From Nocardioides antri (GTDB lineage Bacteria; Actinomycetota; Actinomycetes; Propionibacteriales; Nocardioidaceae): a stretch of 64,000 nt of DNA. The DNA lies in the NCBI RefSeq assembly GCF_008373765.1, contig NZ_VUJW01000001.1:620189-684188 (forward strand), read 5' to 3'. This document shows positions 1 through 7,636 of the stretch, one piece after another (the first letter of the stretch is position 1; each line of letters opens with the position of its first letter). Made by a program: the position numbers and the translations under genes. The notes below the pieces were generated by a model, which saw nothing but the letters and a program-made list of their open reading frames with translations, was not told where the DNA came from and ran no database searches.

Positions 1-305
1 TCGACGAGGTGGTGCTCTACGAGGGTGGACGTGCCCTCGTCTCCCTGGACGGCGTCGAGACCGAGGTGGAGGGCGGAGCAACCGTCTTCATCCCGGCGGG
101 AGTCATCCACGGCACGATGAACGTCGGCGACGAGCCGGTCCGGGTCCGCGCCATCTATCCCTCGACGGTCGTCCGGATGGACCTGGTCGAGCGCAATCCC
201 ATGCCAGGAACCGAGGAGCAGCGCCCTCGTGCGTCCGTCTACGACATGGCCACGGGCACCTTCACGGTCCTTCACGAGACGGAGGTTCCGCCGGAGCGCA
301 GGTAG
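1..305 (+). CDS. cupin-domain protein, 5'-truncated by the window edge
   Basis: The reading frame is already open at the left edge (in frame from base 3), so this is the C-terminal part of a longer protein. The visible sequence has the cupin beta-barrel look: a Gly-rich turn followed by VFIPAGVIHGTMNVGDEPVRV, in which PAGVIH is the typical second-half cupin motif with its metal-ligand His. Such small cupins bind a metal or small ligand; the substrate cannot be read. The stop is at 303-305. The GTG at 9 is internal and not a convincing start. Confidence 0.7.
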   Translation, partial: DEVVLYEGGRALVSLDGVETEVEGGATVFIPAGVIHGTMNVGDEPVRVRAIYPSTVVRMDLVERNPMPGTEEQRPRASVYDMATGTFTVLHETEVPPERR

Positions 306-467
306 AGCTCGCCGGAACATCTTCTGGCGGCCTCGAGGTCCGGGGCGATGCGGTCATGGGACGCCTTCGACGGCGAACGGCTGGTACCGGGGTCGGCCGC
401 GGGGAGGTCGCGTACACTGGAGTAGCCGAGGAACCCGCAGACGCCGAGTATCCGTCGTCATTTCGCG

Positions 468-1226
468 GTGATCGTCATTCATGCCTCAGCCGTCGTACGG
501 CTGGCAGGATCGGTTCCTTTGTCTTCTCACCGCACGCCGGCCCTGGTCGCCCGCGCCGAGTCCGAAACCGCTGCCGACGAGCCGCACCGCCCGAGCCTGG
601 TGGCGGTGATCCAGCGGGTCTCCATGAGCCTGCTGATCGCCGTCATCGTCCCGGCCGTGGTCTTCTACAGCGTCTTCGTGCTGGCCGGCATCTGGCCCGC
701 GATCGGCGCTGCGCTGGCGTGGTCGTACGGCGCGATCGCGTGGCGTGCGGCGACCGGGCGGCGGGTCTCCGGTCTCCTGGTGCTCGCCGCGATCCTGCTC
801 ACGGGCCGGACCGCGCTGTCGGTGGTCGCGGACAGCACGTGGCTGTACTTCCTCCAACCGATCATCAGCGACGGCCTCGTCGCTGCGCTGTTCCTGCTGT
901 CGCTCGCGAGCACCCGGCCGATGGTGGCGCGGCTGGCTGGTGATTTCTACCCGATGGACCACGAGCTGGCGTCGCGCCCGCGGGTCCGGCGGCTCTTCTG
1001 GCACCTGACCGTCCTCTGGGCGCTGCTCGGGCTCGCGAAGGCCACGATGACACTCTGGCTGCTGCAGTCGCAGTCGCTGGACACCTTCGTGCTGGTGAAG
1101 AGCGTCGCGACCCTGTCGATCAACGTCCTCGCCGCGGTCGCGACCATCGGGCTGGCTGCCCTCGTCGCACGCAAGGAAGGGCTGATCGGCGCGCCGCGCC
1201 TGGTCGCCGCCGGCGCACGCGCCTGA
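468..1226 (+). CDS. VC0807-like multi-pass membrane protein
   Basis: About 250 residues with roughly six hydrophobic segments, beginning around residue 48 (SLLIAVIVPAVVFYSVFVLAG) and ending near residue 235. The pattern resembles the VC0807/septation-protein-A-like family, which has no firm function. The start is uncertain: GTG 468 gives 252 aa, whereas TTG 519 is preceded by an AGGA-type ribosome-binding sequence about 8 nt upstream and gives a 235-aa protein. An inverted repeat (GCCGT-CGT-ACGGC) lies between the two candidates. Next to an SRPBCC gene on the same strand; no pathway context. Confidence 0.6.
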   Translation: MIVIHASAVVRLAGSVPLSSHRTPALVARAESETAADEPHRPSLVAVIQRVSMSLLIAVIVPAVVFYSVFVLAGIWPAIGAALAWSYGAIAWRAATGRRVSGLLVLAAILLTGRTALSVVADSTWLYFLQPIISDGLVAALFLLSLASTRPMVARLAGDFYPMDHELASRPRVRRLFWHLTVLWALLGLAKATMTLWLLQSQSLDTFVLVKSVATLSINVLAAVATIGLAALVARKEGLIGAPRLVAAGARA

Positions 1227-1272
1227 CGGCTGGGCTGGCGCCCCTGCCGTGGCGGCGCGTACCGTTTGGTAC

Positions 1273-1707
1273 ATGAACAGGATTTTTGAGACCACCAGAC
1301 ACATCGATGCTCCGACAGACGCTGTCTGGCGAGTGATGTCCGACGTCGCTCGATGGCCGGAGTGGACTCCTACGGTGACCGGTGTCGACCGTCTCGACGA
1401 CGGCCCGCTGCGGGTCGGATCGCGGGCCAAGCTGCGTCAGCCCCGGTTGCCGGCCGCGGTGTGGGAGGTCACCCACCTCGTCGAAGGTCGCGAGTTCACC
1501 TGGGAGGCGAAAGGTCCCGGGGTGAGGACGATCGGCCGGCACGAGGTCGTTGCTGACGGGAGCGGCTCGAAGGTCACGCTCAGCATCGAGCAGGCCGGTC
1601 CGATGGGCGCGGTGGCGGCCCTGGTGTGGCGTCGACTCACGCAGCGCTACGTCGAGCTCGAGGCCGAGAGCCTGGACCAACGCGTCAGTCGGACGTCCTC
1701 GGCGTGA
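1273..1707 (+). CDS. SRPBCC / polyketide-cyclase-like ligand-binding protein
   Basis: 144 residues from ATG 1273. The N-terminus (FETTRHIDAPTDAVWRVMSD, then WPEWTPTV) is the standard opening of the START/Bet v1-like SRPBCC fold, a hydrophobic-ligand pocket; the C-terminal helix is RLTQRYVELEAESL. The ligand is unknown. A longer frame starts at 1249, but the 1273 ATG gives the family's usual N-terminus. An inverted repeat GTACC-GTTT-GGTAC (1259-1272) touches the start codon, so transcription may be leaderless or repressed there. The TetR gene at 1718-2320 is convergent and could be the repressor, but that is only a guess. Confidence 0.75.
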   Translation: MNRIFETTRHIDAPTDAVWRVMSDVARWPEWTPTVTGVDRLDDGPLRVGSRAKLRQPRLPAAVWEVTHLVEGREFTWEAKGPGVRTIGRHEVVADGSGSKVTLSIEQAGPMGAVAALVWRRLTQRYVELEAESLDQRVSRTSSA

Positions 1708-1717
1708 GCTGAGGGGA

Positions 1718-2320
1718 CTACCGGCCACGTTCGAGGTGCTCGCCGTACCAGTCGAGGAACAGTGCCATTGCTCGGTCGACCGCTCGCCGGTCACCGGTCG
1801 CGAGCAGGTCGAGAAGCAGCCCGCGAACGACGGCTACGCCTAGCCGCGCCTGCGTGCGCGCAGCGGCGAGCGGTTGACCGCTTGCCCGATGGATCTCGGT
1901 GAGCAGCTCGAACCAGGGCTCGAGGACCTGGTTCAGGAAGTCGCCGGTGTGGTCGCGTTGCCGCAGAGCCTGGGCGTAGAGCTCGAAGAACAGGCGTTCC
2001 TGGGGCCACATCGCGGGATCAGCGACCTGCTTCCACAGGCGCCGCGCGAGGTCGATCGGAGAGATGTCCGCATCACGGTGATACTCCGCCACCACCTCCC
2101 GCTGCCGGCGCTCGACCTCACCGACGACAGCTGCGAGCAGGCCTTGCTTGGACCCGAAGTGGTAGATGAGCATGCGATGGCTCGTGCCGAGCCGGTCGGC
2201 CAGCTGGCGAAGGCTGAGGTCGGACAGTCCGTCAGCATCCGCCACTTCGAGCGCTGCAGCCAGGAGTAGCTGCTGTTGCGTCTGCTCCACGCCGTCGTAG
2301 CCCGGACCTGGACCTGTCAC
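1718..2320 (-). CDS. TetR-family transcriptional regulator
   Basis: 200 residues, normal for TetR. The N-terminal helix-turn-helix is clear (LRQLADRLGTSHRMLIYHFG, then SKQGLLAAV, about residues 37-67); the C-terminal ligand domain is divergent. The start is GTG at 2318-2320. The gene is convergent with the SRPBCC gene (10 nt between stops) and divergent from the BKACE gene, from which it is separated by 148 nt that probably hold both promoters. It is not KstR2 (that gene is at 14294) and nothing shows it is KstR. Target and ligand unknown. Confidence 0.85.
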   Translation of the reverse strand: MTGPGPGYDGVEQTQQQLLLAAALEVADADGLSDLSLRQLADRLGTSHRMLIYHFGSKQGLLAAVVGEVERRQREVVAEYHRDADISPIDLARRLWKQVADPAMWPQERLFFELYAQALRQRDHTGDFLNQVLEPWFELLTEIHRASGQPLAAARTQARLGVAVVRGLLLDLLATGDRRAVDRAMALFLDWYGEHLERGR

Positions 2321-2468
2321 TGCGAGACGCCCCCGCAGCCCTCGACGTCCATCTCTTTCCTCCCGGGTACCTCGGCCGCTACTGCCGGCCGTTGGGTCGC
2401 GCGTCTCGAACCGTGTGCAGAGACCGTAGCGAACCGGGGCGCGGCCGAGCCTTCAATAGCCTGTCGGC

Positions 2469-3179
2469 ATGCTGAAGGCTTGCCTGAACGGCGCACGGCT
2501 CCCCGACGAGCATCACGCGCTGCCAGTGACTCCGGACGAGGTCGCAGCCGATGTCGTAGCCGCGCGGAGCGCTGGTGCGGCGATGGTGCACGTGCACGTC
2601 AAGGATGCGGCGGGTAGGGACACCTTCGATGCGGACGCGGTCACGGCGACGCTCGACGCGGTACGGGCGGCATCGCCGGACACACCGGTCGGGATCACGA
2701 CCGGAGCGTGGGCAGCACCTGCGGTCGAGGACCGCTTGACGGCCATCGCCTCGTGGTCGGTGCTCCCGGCCTTCGCCTCCGTCAACTGGCACGAGGACGG
2801 CGCCGAGTCAGTTGCCCAAGCCCTCCTGCAGCGGGGAGTCGAGGTCGAGGCCGGCCTGTGGACTGAGGCCTCCCTGCACGCCTGGCTGGAGTCGCCCCTC
2901 CGAGACCGCTGCATCCGCGTGCTTCTCGAGCTTCCGGACGAGCCCGACGAGGCTCGAAGCCTCGATCTCGCGAACAGCATGCTGGCCACCTTGGAGAACG
3001 CAGGCAACGCGACTCCCGTCCTGCTCCACGGTGAGGATCGAAGCGCGTGGGTGGTGCTCAGGCATGCGAAGCGGCTGGGCCTCGACACTCGGATCGGCCT
3101 CGAAGACACCCTCACTCTGCCCGACGGCACGCCTGCCGCCGACAACGCCGACCTCATCCGCGCGGCCCTCGGTCTCTGA
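2469..3179 (+). CDS. BKACE-family (DUF849) beta-keto acid cleavage enzyme, short form
   Basis: 236 residues. The opening LKACLNGAR and the early GAAMVHVHVKDAAGRDTFD segment (about residues 36-54) match the BKACE TIM-barrel family, whose two His in the HVHV region bind a zinc used to split a beta-keto acid with acetyl-CoA. The family is usually 270-310 residues, so this copy is compact. A late motif RIGLEDTLTLPDG (about 211-223) is also typical. The substrate cannot be predicted. Divergent from the TetR gene, which may control it. Confidence 0.75.
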   Translation: MLKACLNGARLPDEHHALPVTPDEVAADVVAARSAGAAMVHVHVKDAAGRDTFDADAVTATLDAVRAASPDTPVGITTGAWAAPAVEDRLTAIASWSVLPAFASVNWHEDGAESVAQALLQRGVEVEAGLWTEASLHAWLESPLRDRCIRVLLELPDEPDEARSLDLANSMLATLENAGNATPVLLHGEDRSAWVVLRHAKRLGLDTRIGLEDTLTLPDGTPAADNADLIRAALGL

Positions 3180-3281
3180 GCAGCAGGCGGATGTCCGCTC
3201 CCCGCGGGATCGCTCTGCCACCGGACCAGCTACGGGTTCGACGAGCGCGAAACGGCACGATGTTGCGCAGGCAGGGCGGCG

Positions 3282-3731
3282 CTAGCGGACTTCCTCGTAG
3301 GAGCGCTCCATCGGTGTCCCGCAGGCAGCGGCGAAGTCGTTGACGAGCCGGTCGCCGCGTCGGATCAAGAGGAGCATCTGTGATCGGTCGTGGTCATCGA
3401 TCGTCGCCTCTTCGAACCCATCGACCTCCGGCTCGAGCGCGTCAACCACGTCGGGCTGTGACTTGGCAAGGACCCTTCTCGCTCCAGTGACCAACGCATC
3501 CCATGACTTGCCGACTGGCGTGTCACCGTGGCGCCTGAGCAGGTCCCAGATTCGAGAGCATGCAGCGTCCAGGGAGAGCAGACCTGACGCATCGGGTGGC
3601 GTTGCATCCACACGCTCAGCTGCATCAGGGGAGGCCGAACGTCCAGCACTGGAGGCCTGGTCGGCATCGTCCCCGCAAGCCGCGAGCGTGCCCAGGACGA
3701 GAAAGACCAAGCAAGCGGCTGCGACGCGCAT
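3282..3731 (-). CDS. small predicted lipoprotein
   Basis: 149 residues. The N-terminus MRVAAACLVFLVLGTLAACG is a lipoprotein signal peptide with lipobox LAAC (Cys19), so the mature protein should be lipid-anchored outside the membrane. A Ser/Ala/Asp-rich linker follows (about 20-50), then a helical domain with two Cys (SLDAACSRIWDLL and NDFAAACGTP) that could form a disulfide. Function unknown; no recognised domain. It has no same-strand partner. Confidence 0.7.
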   Translation of the reverse strand: MRVAAACLVFLVLGTLAACGDDADQASSAGRSASPDAAERVDATPPDASGLLSLDAACSRIWDLLRRHGDTPVGKSWDALVTGARRVLAKSQPDVVDALEPEVDGFEEATIDDHDRSQMLLLIRRGDRLVNDFAAACGTPMERSYEEVR

Positions 3732-3829
3732 GAGCGCACTCTAGGTCGGAACACACGATGCGCGCTCAACTCGGACTCCGCGCACGCGGTGGCCGAACCG
3801 GGCAACTACCGTGGAGCTGTTGTCACTAC

Positions 3830-3849
3830 CCGGGTGGTCGACCACCCGG
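3830..3849. promoter_or_regulatory. perfect 20-bp palindrome, candidate operator
   Basis: CCGGGTGGTCGACCACCCGG is a perfect inverted repeat with no spacer. It lies in the 619-nt gap between the lipoprotein gene and the luciferase-like gene, about 90 nt before the decayed SnoaL-like gene. Size and symmetry fit a dimeric repressor site (TetR/MarR type). It may be the leftover operator of the decayed gene. Confidence 0.4.
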
Positions 3850-3937
3850 ACACGGACCACAACACCCGGGCAGTCCGCGGCGTCGCGCTCTCCTCGGCAA
3901 CAGATCGCTCGGCGCACTTGAGTGCGACCCCGATCCC

Positions 3938-4160
3938 ACCCAGGCTGTGAAGCGGTTGATCGATGAGGTGATGAACCAGGGCAACCTGGACGTCCTCGAC
4001 GACTTGTACGTTCCCCGTCTCGCCGCGGTTGCCCGCCGCTGCGTCGAACCCTTCTTGAGCTCGTTCAGTGACATCCGTATGCGGATCGTCGAGTTGGTGG
4101 GGCCTTGAGGACACCGCAGCTCGACTTCGCCAACTGGACCTCAGCCTGGCCGGCGACTAG
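3938..4160 (+). pseudogene. decayed SnoaL-like (ester cyclase) gene with internal deletion
   Basis: Frame one (3938-4101) reads AVKRLIDEVMNQGNLDVLDD, then FSDIRMRIVELV: the N-terminal third of SnoaL-like proteins. The frame then hits a stop at 4106-4108. In another frame, from about 4101 to 4160, the sequence reads GLEDTAARLRQLDLSLAGD-stop, which looks like the C-terminal tail of the same family (normally after a Trp). The middle of the domain, including the usual central strands, is missing. So an internal deletion with frameshift joined the two ends. No convincing start codon is left. The rest of 3732-4350 shows only the palindrome at 3830. Confidence 0.55.
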
Positions 4161-4350
4161 ATCAAAGCCGCCGAGCTGACGCGTGCACATTCGGCAGGAC
4201 CGTCCGATCGGCGGCAGTAGCGTGCAGTTGCCGCGAGCACACAGGGCGGCAGTAGCTCGCACTCAGCACAGCAATTTCAGTCATTGTCAGGTGCCGAGGT
4301 CGTACGCAACGCTTGCGATGGGACTGTCTCGTTGATCCTGGAGTTCGCCG

Positions 4351-5181
4351 ATGAAGTACGGCCTGGCCTTGCCCACCGGCGGGGAGTGTGGCGACCCGAC
4401 CTTCGTCGTCGAGTTGGCCGTCCTCGCTGAAGCAACAGGGTGGGATGGCGTGTTCCTCGAGGACTACATCTGCTTTCAGGGCGATCCGACGGCACCAACC
4501 TGCGATCCTTGGACCGCTCTTGCCGGGATCGCCGTCGCAACCCAATCCGTCCGCGTTGGCACCATGGTCACTCCGTTGAGCCGTCGCCGACCATGGAAGG
4601 TCGCACGCGAGGTCGCCGGTATCGATCTGCTTTCGCAGGGTCGCATGGTGCTAGGGGTGGGGATCGGAGATACCGGCGAGCACGTGGTGGGCGACAGCAG
4701 CTTCACCGCCTTCGGTGAGACACGGAACCCTAGGCTTCGCGCGGAGATGCTCGACGAGGCCTTGACGATCATCGCCGGCCTGCTCGGGGACGGGACGTTC
4801 TTGTTCACCGGGAGGCACTACCAGGTCGAACCAGTCGATTTCACGCCCAAGCCCGTCCAGCGGCCCAGGGTGCCGATCTGGGTCGGCGGTGGGTATCCAA
4901 ATCCTGGGCCAACCGAGCGCGCCCTGAGATGGGATGGCTCCTGCATGTATGGCGTCCGTACCCACGACCTGTCAGTCGAGGACGTGACGGACCTTCGGCA
5001 ACGGGCTGGTGATCGCCCCTTCGACATCTGCGTCGGCGGCCGTGAGCGACGCGAGGGTGACGAGGAATGGTTGGCCGCCGTCGCTGGCGCAGGCATGACG
5101 TGGTGGACGGAGTACGTCCCGGCACAGGACCGCGAAACGATGCGCGAGGCGATCCAGCGCGGCCCACTCCGCATCGACTGA
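4351..5181 (+). CDS. luciferase-like (LLM class) flavin/F420-dependent oxidoreductase
   Basis: 276 residues. It shows the LLM TIM-barrel signatures: MKYGLALPTGG start, LAEATGWDGVFLEDY (about 26-40), VRVGTMVTPLSRRRPWKVAR (about 67-86), DLLSQGRMVLGVGIGD (about 93-108) and RPRVPIWVGGGYPNPGPTER (about 173-192). Members use FMNH2 or F420H2; the cofactor cannot be told from sequence alone. The start ATG is preceded by GGAG at 4339-4342. It stands alone on its strand between the decayed gene and the convergent HIT gene. Confidence 0.8.
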   Translation: MKYGLALPTGGECGDPTFVVELAVLAEATGWDGVFLEDYICFQGDPTAPTCDPWTALAGIAVATQSVRVGTMVTPLSRRRPWKVAREVAGIDLLSQGRMVLGVGIGDTGEHVVGDSSFTAFGETRNPRLRAEMLDEALTIIAGLLGDGTFLFTGRHYQVEPVDFTPKPVQRPRVPIWVGGGYPNPGPTERALRWDGSCMYGVRTHDLSVEDVTDLRQRAGDRPFDICVGGRERREGDEEWLAAVAGAGMTWWTEYVPAQDRETMREAIQRGPLRID

Positions 5182-5248
5182 CCGCTATCTCGCGACGCCC
5201 TCATCTCGGCAGATGAGCGCGGTCTCCGATGAGGAAGCGGACGTGCGG

Positions 5249-5698
5249 CTATCCCGTGTGCGGGACGGCGTCCCTGATCGCTCCGGCGTCGGCGTCGAGG
5301 AGGGCTCTGTCGCGTTCCTTCCACTCGGCATCCACCGAGAAGCCGTCCCCCGCGTACCGGGGGAAGACGTGCAGGTGGAAGTGGAACACCTCTTGGAACG
5401 CGACCTCGCCGTCGGCGAGGAAGACGTTGATCCCGTCGCAGCGCAGGCCCGAGCGCCGTAGCGCCCGTGCCATCTGGTGGCCGACGGACCACACATGAGC
5501 GCTGGTCGCTTCATCGAGGTCTTCGAGGCCCACCGCGTGCTTGCGAGGCACGACGAGGAGGTGTCCGGGCGTGACGGGGTTGAGGTCCATGAAGGCGACG
5601 GCGGTGTCGTCCTCGTAGACCACGCTGGCTTCGGCTTGCCGTGCCGCGATGGCGCAGAAGATGCAGCTGGCCACCGCTGCCGCTGGAGTCTCGGTCAT
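5249..5698 (-). CDS. HIT-family hydrolase
   Basis: 149 residues with the histidine-triad motif HFHLHVFPR at residues 106-114 (H106, H108, H110), the catalytic signature of HIT nucleotide hydrolases/transferases. The N-terminal CIFCAIAA has the CxxC pair found in many bacterial members, and PVTPGHLLVVPRKH (about 41-54) is the other conserved stretch. Probable action on a nucleoside phosphoramidate or dinucleoside polyphosphate. It follows fadE33 on the same strand after 28 nt and could be read through from the fadD3 operon. Confidence 0.9.
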   Translation of the reverse strand: MTETPAAAVASCIFCAIAARQAEASVVYEDDTAVAFMDLNPVTPGHLLVVPRKHAVGLEDLDEATSAHVWSVGHQMARALRRSGLRCDGINVFLADGEVAFQEVFHFHLHVFPRYAGDGFSVDAEWKERDRALLDADAGAIRDAVPHTG

Positions 5699-5726
5699 GG
5701 GCGTGATCGTTCCAGGGGCGTTGAGA

Positions 5727-6710
5727 TCAGAGCGAGACGGAGGCCCGGTGCTGGTGCGGCGGCCCGAAGAGCTGCCCGAGCGCGTGCGCGCGCTTGAACA
5801 CCAGGTGGGCGTCGTGCTCCCAGGTGATCGCGATGCCGCCGTGCAGCTGGATGCACTCGCCGGTGAGGTGGGAGGCGGCTTCCAGGCAGTACGACGCCGC
5901 GGTGTGCGTCAGGTCCACGGCGTCGGGCGCGTCCGTGGCCAGCGCGTAGGAGGCGGCCCACGAGGCGGAGCGGCCGATCTCGAGCCGCGCCAGCATGTCG
6001 GCCATCCGGTGCTTGAGCGCCTGGAACGAGCCGATCGGGCGGCCGAACTGGACCCGCTCCTTGCTGTAGTCGACGGTCATCCGCAGCGCCCGGTCGCACA
6101 GGCCGACGGCAAGAGCGGCGGTGGCGGCGGGGCCGACCACCTCGGCGCGGGCGCGAGCAGCAGTGCCGTCGCCGATCGGTGTGACCGTCGCGGCGCTGCG
6201 ATCGAGGTGGGCGAGCCGGATCGTCTGGTCCATCGATTCTGCCCAGGTCGCCGTGGCGCCGGTGAGCTCCACGAGGTCGTCGCCGGCGAGGGCGAGCACG
6301 ATCGCCGCCCGGTCGGCGTCGAGCACCGGACCGTCGCCGAGGACGATCGTGGCGACCTCGCCGGCGGCGATCCGTGGGAGCAGCCGGGCCTTGGCCTCGT
6401 CGGTCCCACCCGCCAGCAGCGCCTCGGTCGCGATCACGGTGGCGAGGAGCGGTGTCGGCGCCAGCGAGCGGCCGAGCTCCTCGAGCACGACCGCGGTCTC
6501 GAAGAAGGACGCGCCGGCTCCGTCGTACTCCTCAGGAACGGCGAGAGCCGCCACCCCGACCTGCTCGCAGAGCGTCGCCCAGAGCGCGGGGTCGTAGCCA
6601 TCCTCGGAGGCGATCGCGGCGCGGACGGCAGTGGAGCCGGACTGCTTCGACAGCACTGTCCGGACGGTGGCCGCGAGCTCCGCCTGCTCCTCGCTAAGCG
6701 CGAACTCCAT
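5727..6710 (-). CDS. fadE33: acyl-CoA dehydrogenase, small-subunit type (FadE33-like)
   Basis: 327 residues from ATG 6708-6710, which overlaps the stop of the upstream fadE gene by 1 nt. Acyl-CoA dehydrogenase signatures: MEFALSEEQAELAATVRTVL start, KERVQFGRPIGSFQALKHR and LHGGIAITWEHDAHLVFKRA. The Glu of ITWEHD sits at the usual catalytic-base position. In mycobacteria steroid FadE proteins work as alpha2beta2 pairs, and this small, Glu-bearing subunit probably pairs with a larger partner encoded just upstream. The role in the last steps of C/D-ring degradation follows from its place at the end of the KstR2-type fadD3 operon. Confidence 0.8.
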   Translation of the reverse strand: MEFALSEEQAELAATVRTVLSKQSGSTAVRAAIASEDGYDPALWATLCEQVGVAALAVPEEYDGAGASFFETAVVLEELGRSLAPTPLLATVIATEALLAGGTDEAKARLLPRIAAGEVATIVLGDGPVLDADRAAIVLALAGDDLVELTGATATWAESMDQTIRLAHLDRSAATVTPIGDGTAARARAEVVGPAATAALAVGLCDRALRMTVDYSKERVQFGRPIGSFQALKHRMADMLARLEIGRSASWAASYALATDAPDAVDLTHTAASYCLEAASHLTGECIQLHGGIAITWEHDAHLVFKRAHALGQLFGPPHQHRASVSL

Positions 6711-7636
6711 CACGCCCCCACGAGGGAGTCGAGGATGCGCGCCCGGTGGAACGCCGGGGTGCCCCAGGCGGTGACGAGCGCGCGGATCTTGGTGATCCAG
6801 ATGCTGAGGTCGAACTCCTGCGTGTAGCCGATCGCGCCGTGGACCTGCAGTCCCGTGCGCGAAGCGAGGTACGCCGCGTCCGCGCACATCACCTTCGCCG
6901 CCGACACCGCCCGTGGCGTGGTCTCGACCGGCTCGGCCAACGACAGCGCGGCGCCGTAGACCAGCGGCCGCGCGAAGTCGAGCGCGATCCGCACGTCGGC
7001 GAGCTGGTGCTTGATCGCCTGGTAGGAGCCGATCTCGCGGCCGAACTGCCGACGCTGCTTCGCGTAGGTCACCGTGTCGGCGAGCACCCGCTCGCCGAGG
7101 CCCAGCAGCTGGGCAGCGGTGGCGAGGGCAGCCAGGTCGAACGCGGAGTCGCCGGAGGTCTCGAGGCTCGGCGCCCCGCCCACCTCGACCGCCGGCGCGA
7201 ACAGACGTCGCGCCCGGTCGACCGAGGCACGCTGCTCGCCGACCTCCGCCTCGGCGAGCCCGTCAGGCCCGGCGAGATAGACGGTGTCGGCGACATCGGC
7301 GTCGAGGGCGTAGGGCACGCGCGGGGGAGCGGCGACGGTGGCGACACCCTCGACCTCGTGACCGAGCGCGATCGGGAGGTAAGCGGCCGACTCGACCCAG
7401 GGGCCGGGTACGGCGTGCCGCCCGAGAGCCTCGAAGGCGATGCAGACCTCGACGGCGGTGGCCTCGGTCGCCAGGACGGTCAGGCCCTGGTCCGCGAGCC
7501 GCGCCCAGAGCTTGAGCCCCGGTCCGGTGTCGCCGTCGGCCCATGCCCGGGCGACGGCTGCGGTGTCGGCCGCGGACAGCAGGCCGTCGAGCGCCTCGCC
7601 GAACGCGCGCTGCTCGTCGGTGAGCTCGAACCTCAT
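6710..7636 (-). CDS. fadE32: acyl-CoA dehydrogenase, small-subunit type (FadE32-like)
   Basis: 308 residues; ATG at 7634-7636 overlaps the stop of fadE31 by 4 nt. The N-terminal domain is short and divergent; the C-terminal domain has the standard QFGREIGSYQAIKHQLADVR and LQVHGAIGYTQEFDLSIW motifs. The Glu of YTQEFD is the likely catalytic base. M. tuberculosis FadE32 is similar in length and is encoded between fadE31 and fadE33, as here. Predicted to dehydrogenate a ring-opened C/D-ring CoA thioester together with FadE31. Confidence 0.8.
   Translation of the reverse strand: MRFELTDEQRAFGEALDGLLSAADTAAVARAWADGDTGPGLKLWARLADQGLTVLATEATAVEVCIAFEALGRHAVPGPWVESAAYLPIALGHEVEGVATVAAPPRVPYALDADVADTVYLAGPDGLAEAEVGEQRASVDRARRLFAPAVEVGGAPSLETSGDSAFDLAALATAAQLLGLGERVLADTVTYAKQRRQFGREIGSYQAIKHQLADVRIALDFARPLVYGAALSLAEPVETTPRAVSAAKVMCADAAYLASRTGLQVHGAIGYTQEFDLSIWITKIRALVTAWGTPAFHRARILDSLVGA

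Noticed and set aside
1718-2320. TetR gene considered as the missing KstR
   Set aside because: No KstR-type site lies near it, its neighbours are not steroid genes, and its HTH was not recognisably KstR-like.
3758-3937. N-terminal 60 codons in frame with the SnoaL-like remnant
   Set aside because: They cover the 20-bp palindrome and read as Gly/Pro/His-rich noise; no SnoaL protein begins this way.
5649-6827. Plus-strand open frame of 392 codons over fadE33 and fadE32
   Set aside because: Shadow of the acyl-CoA dehydrogenase genes; composition is unlike a real protein and it has no motif.
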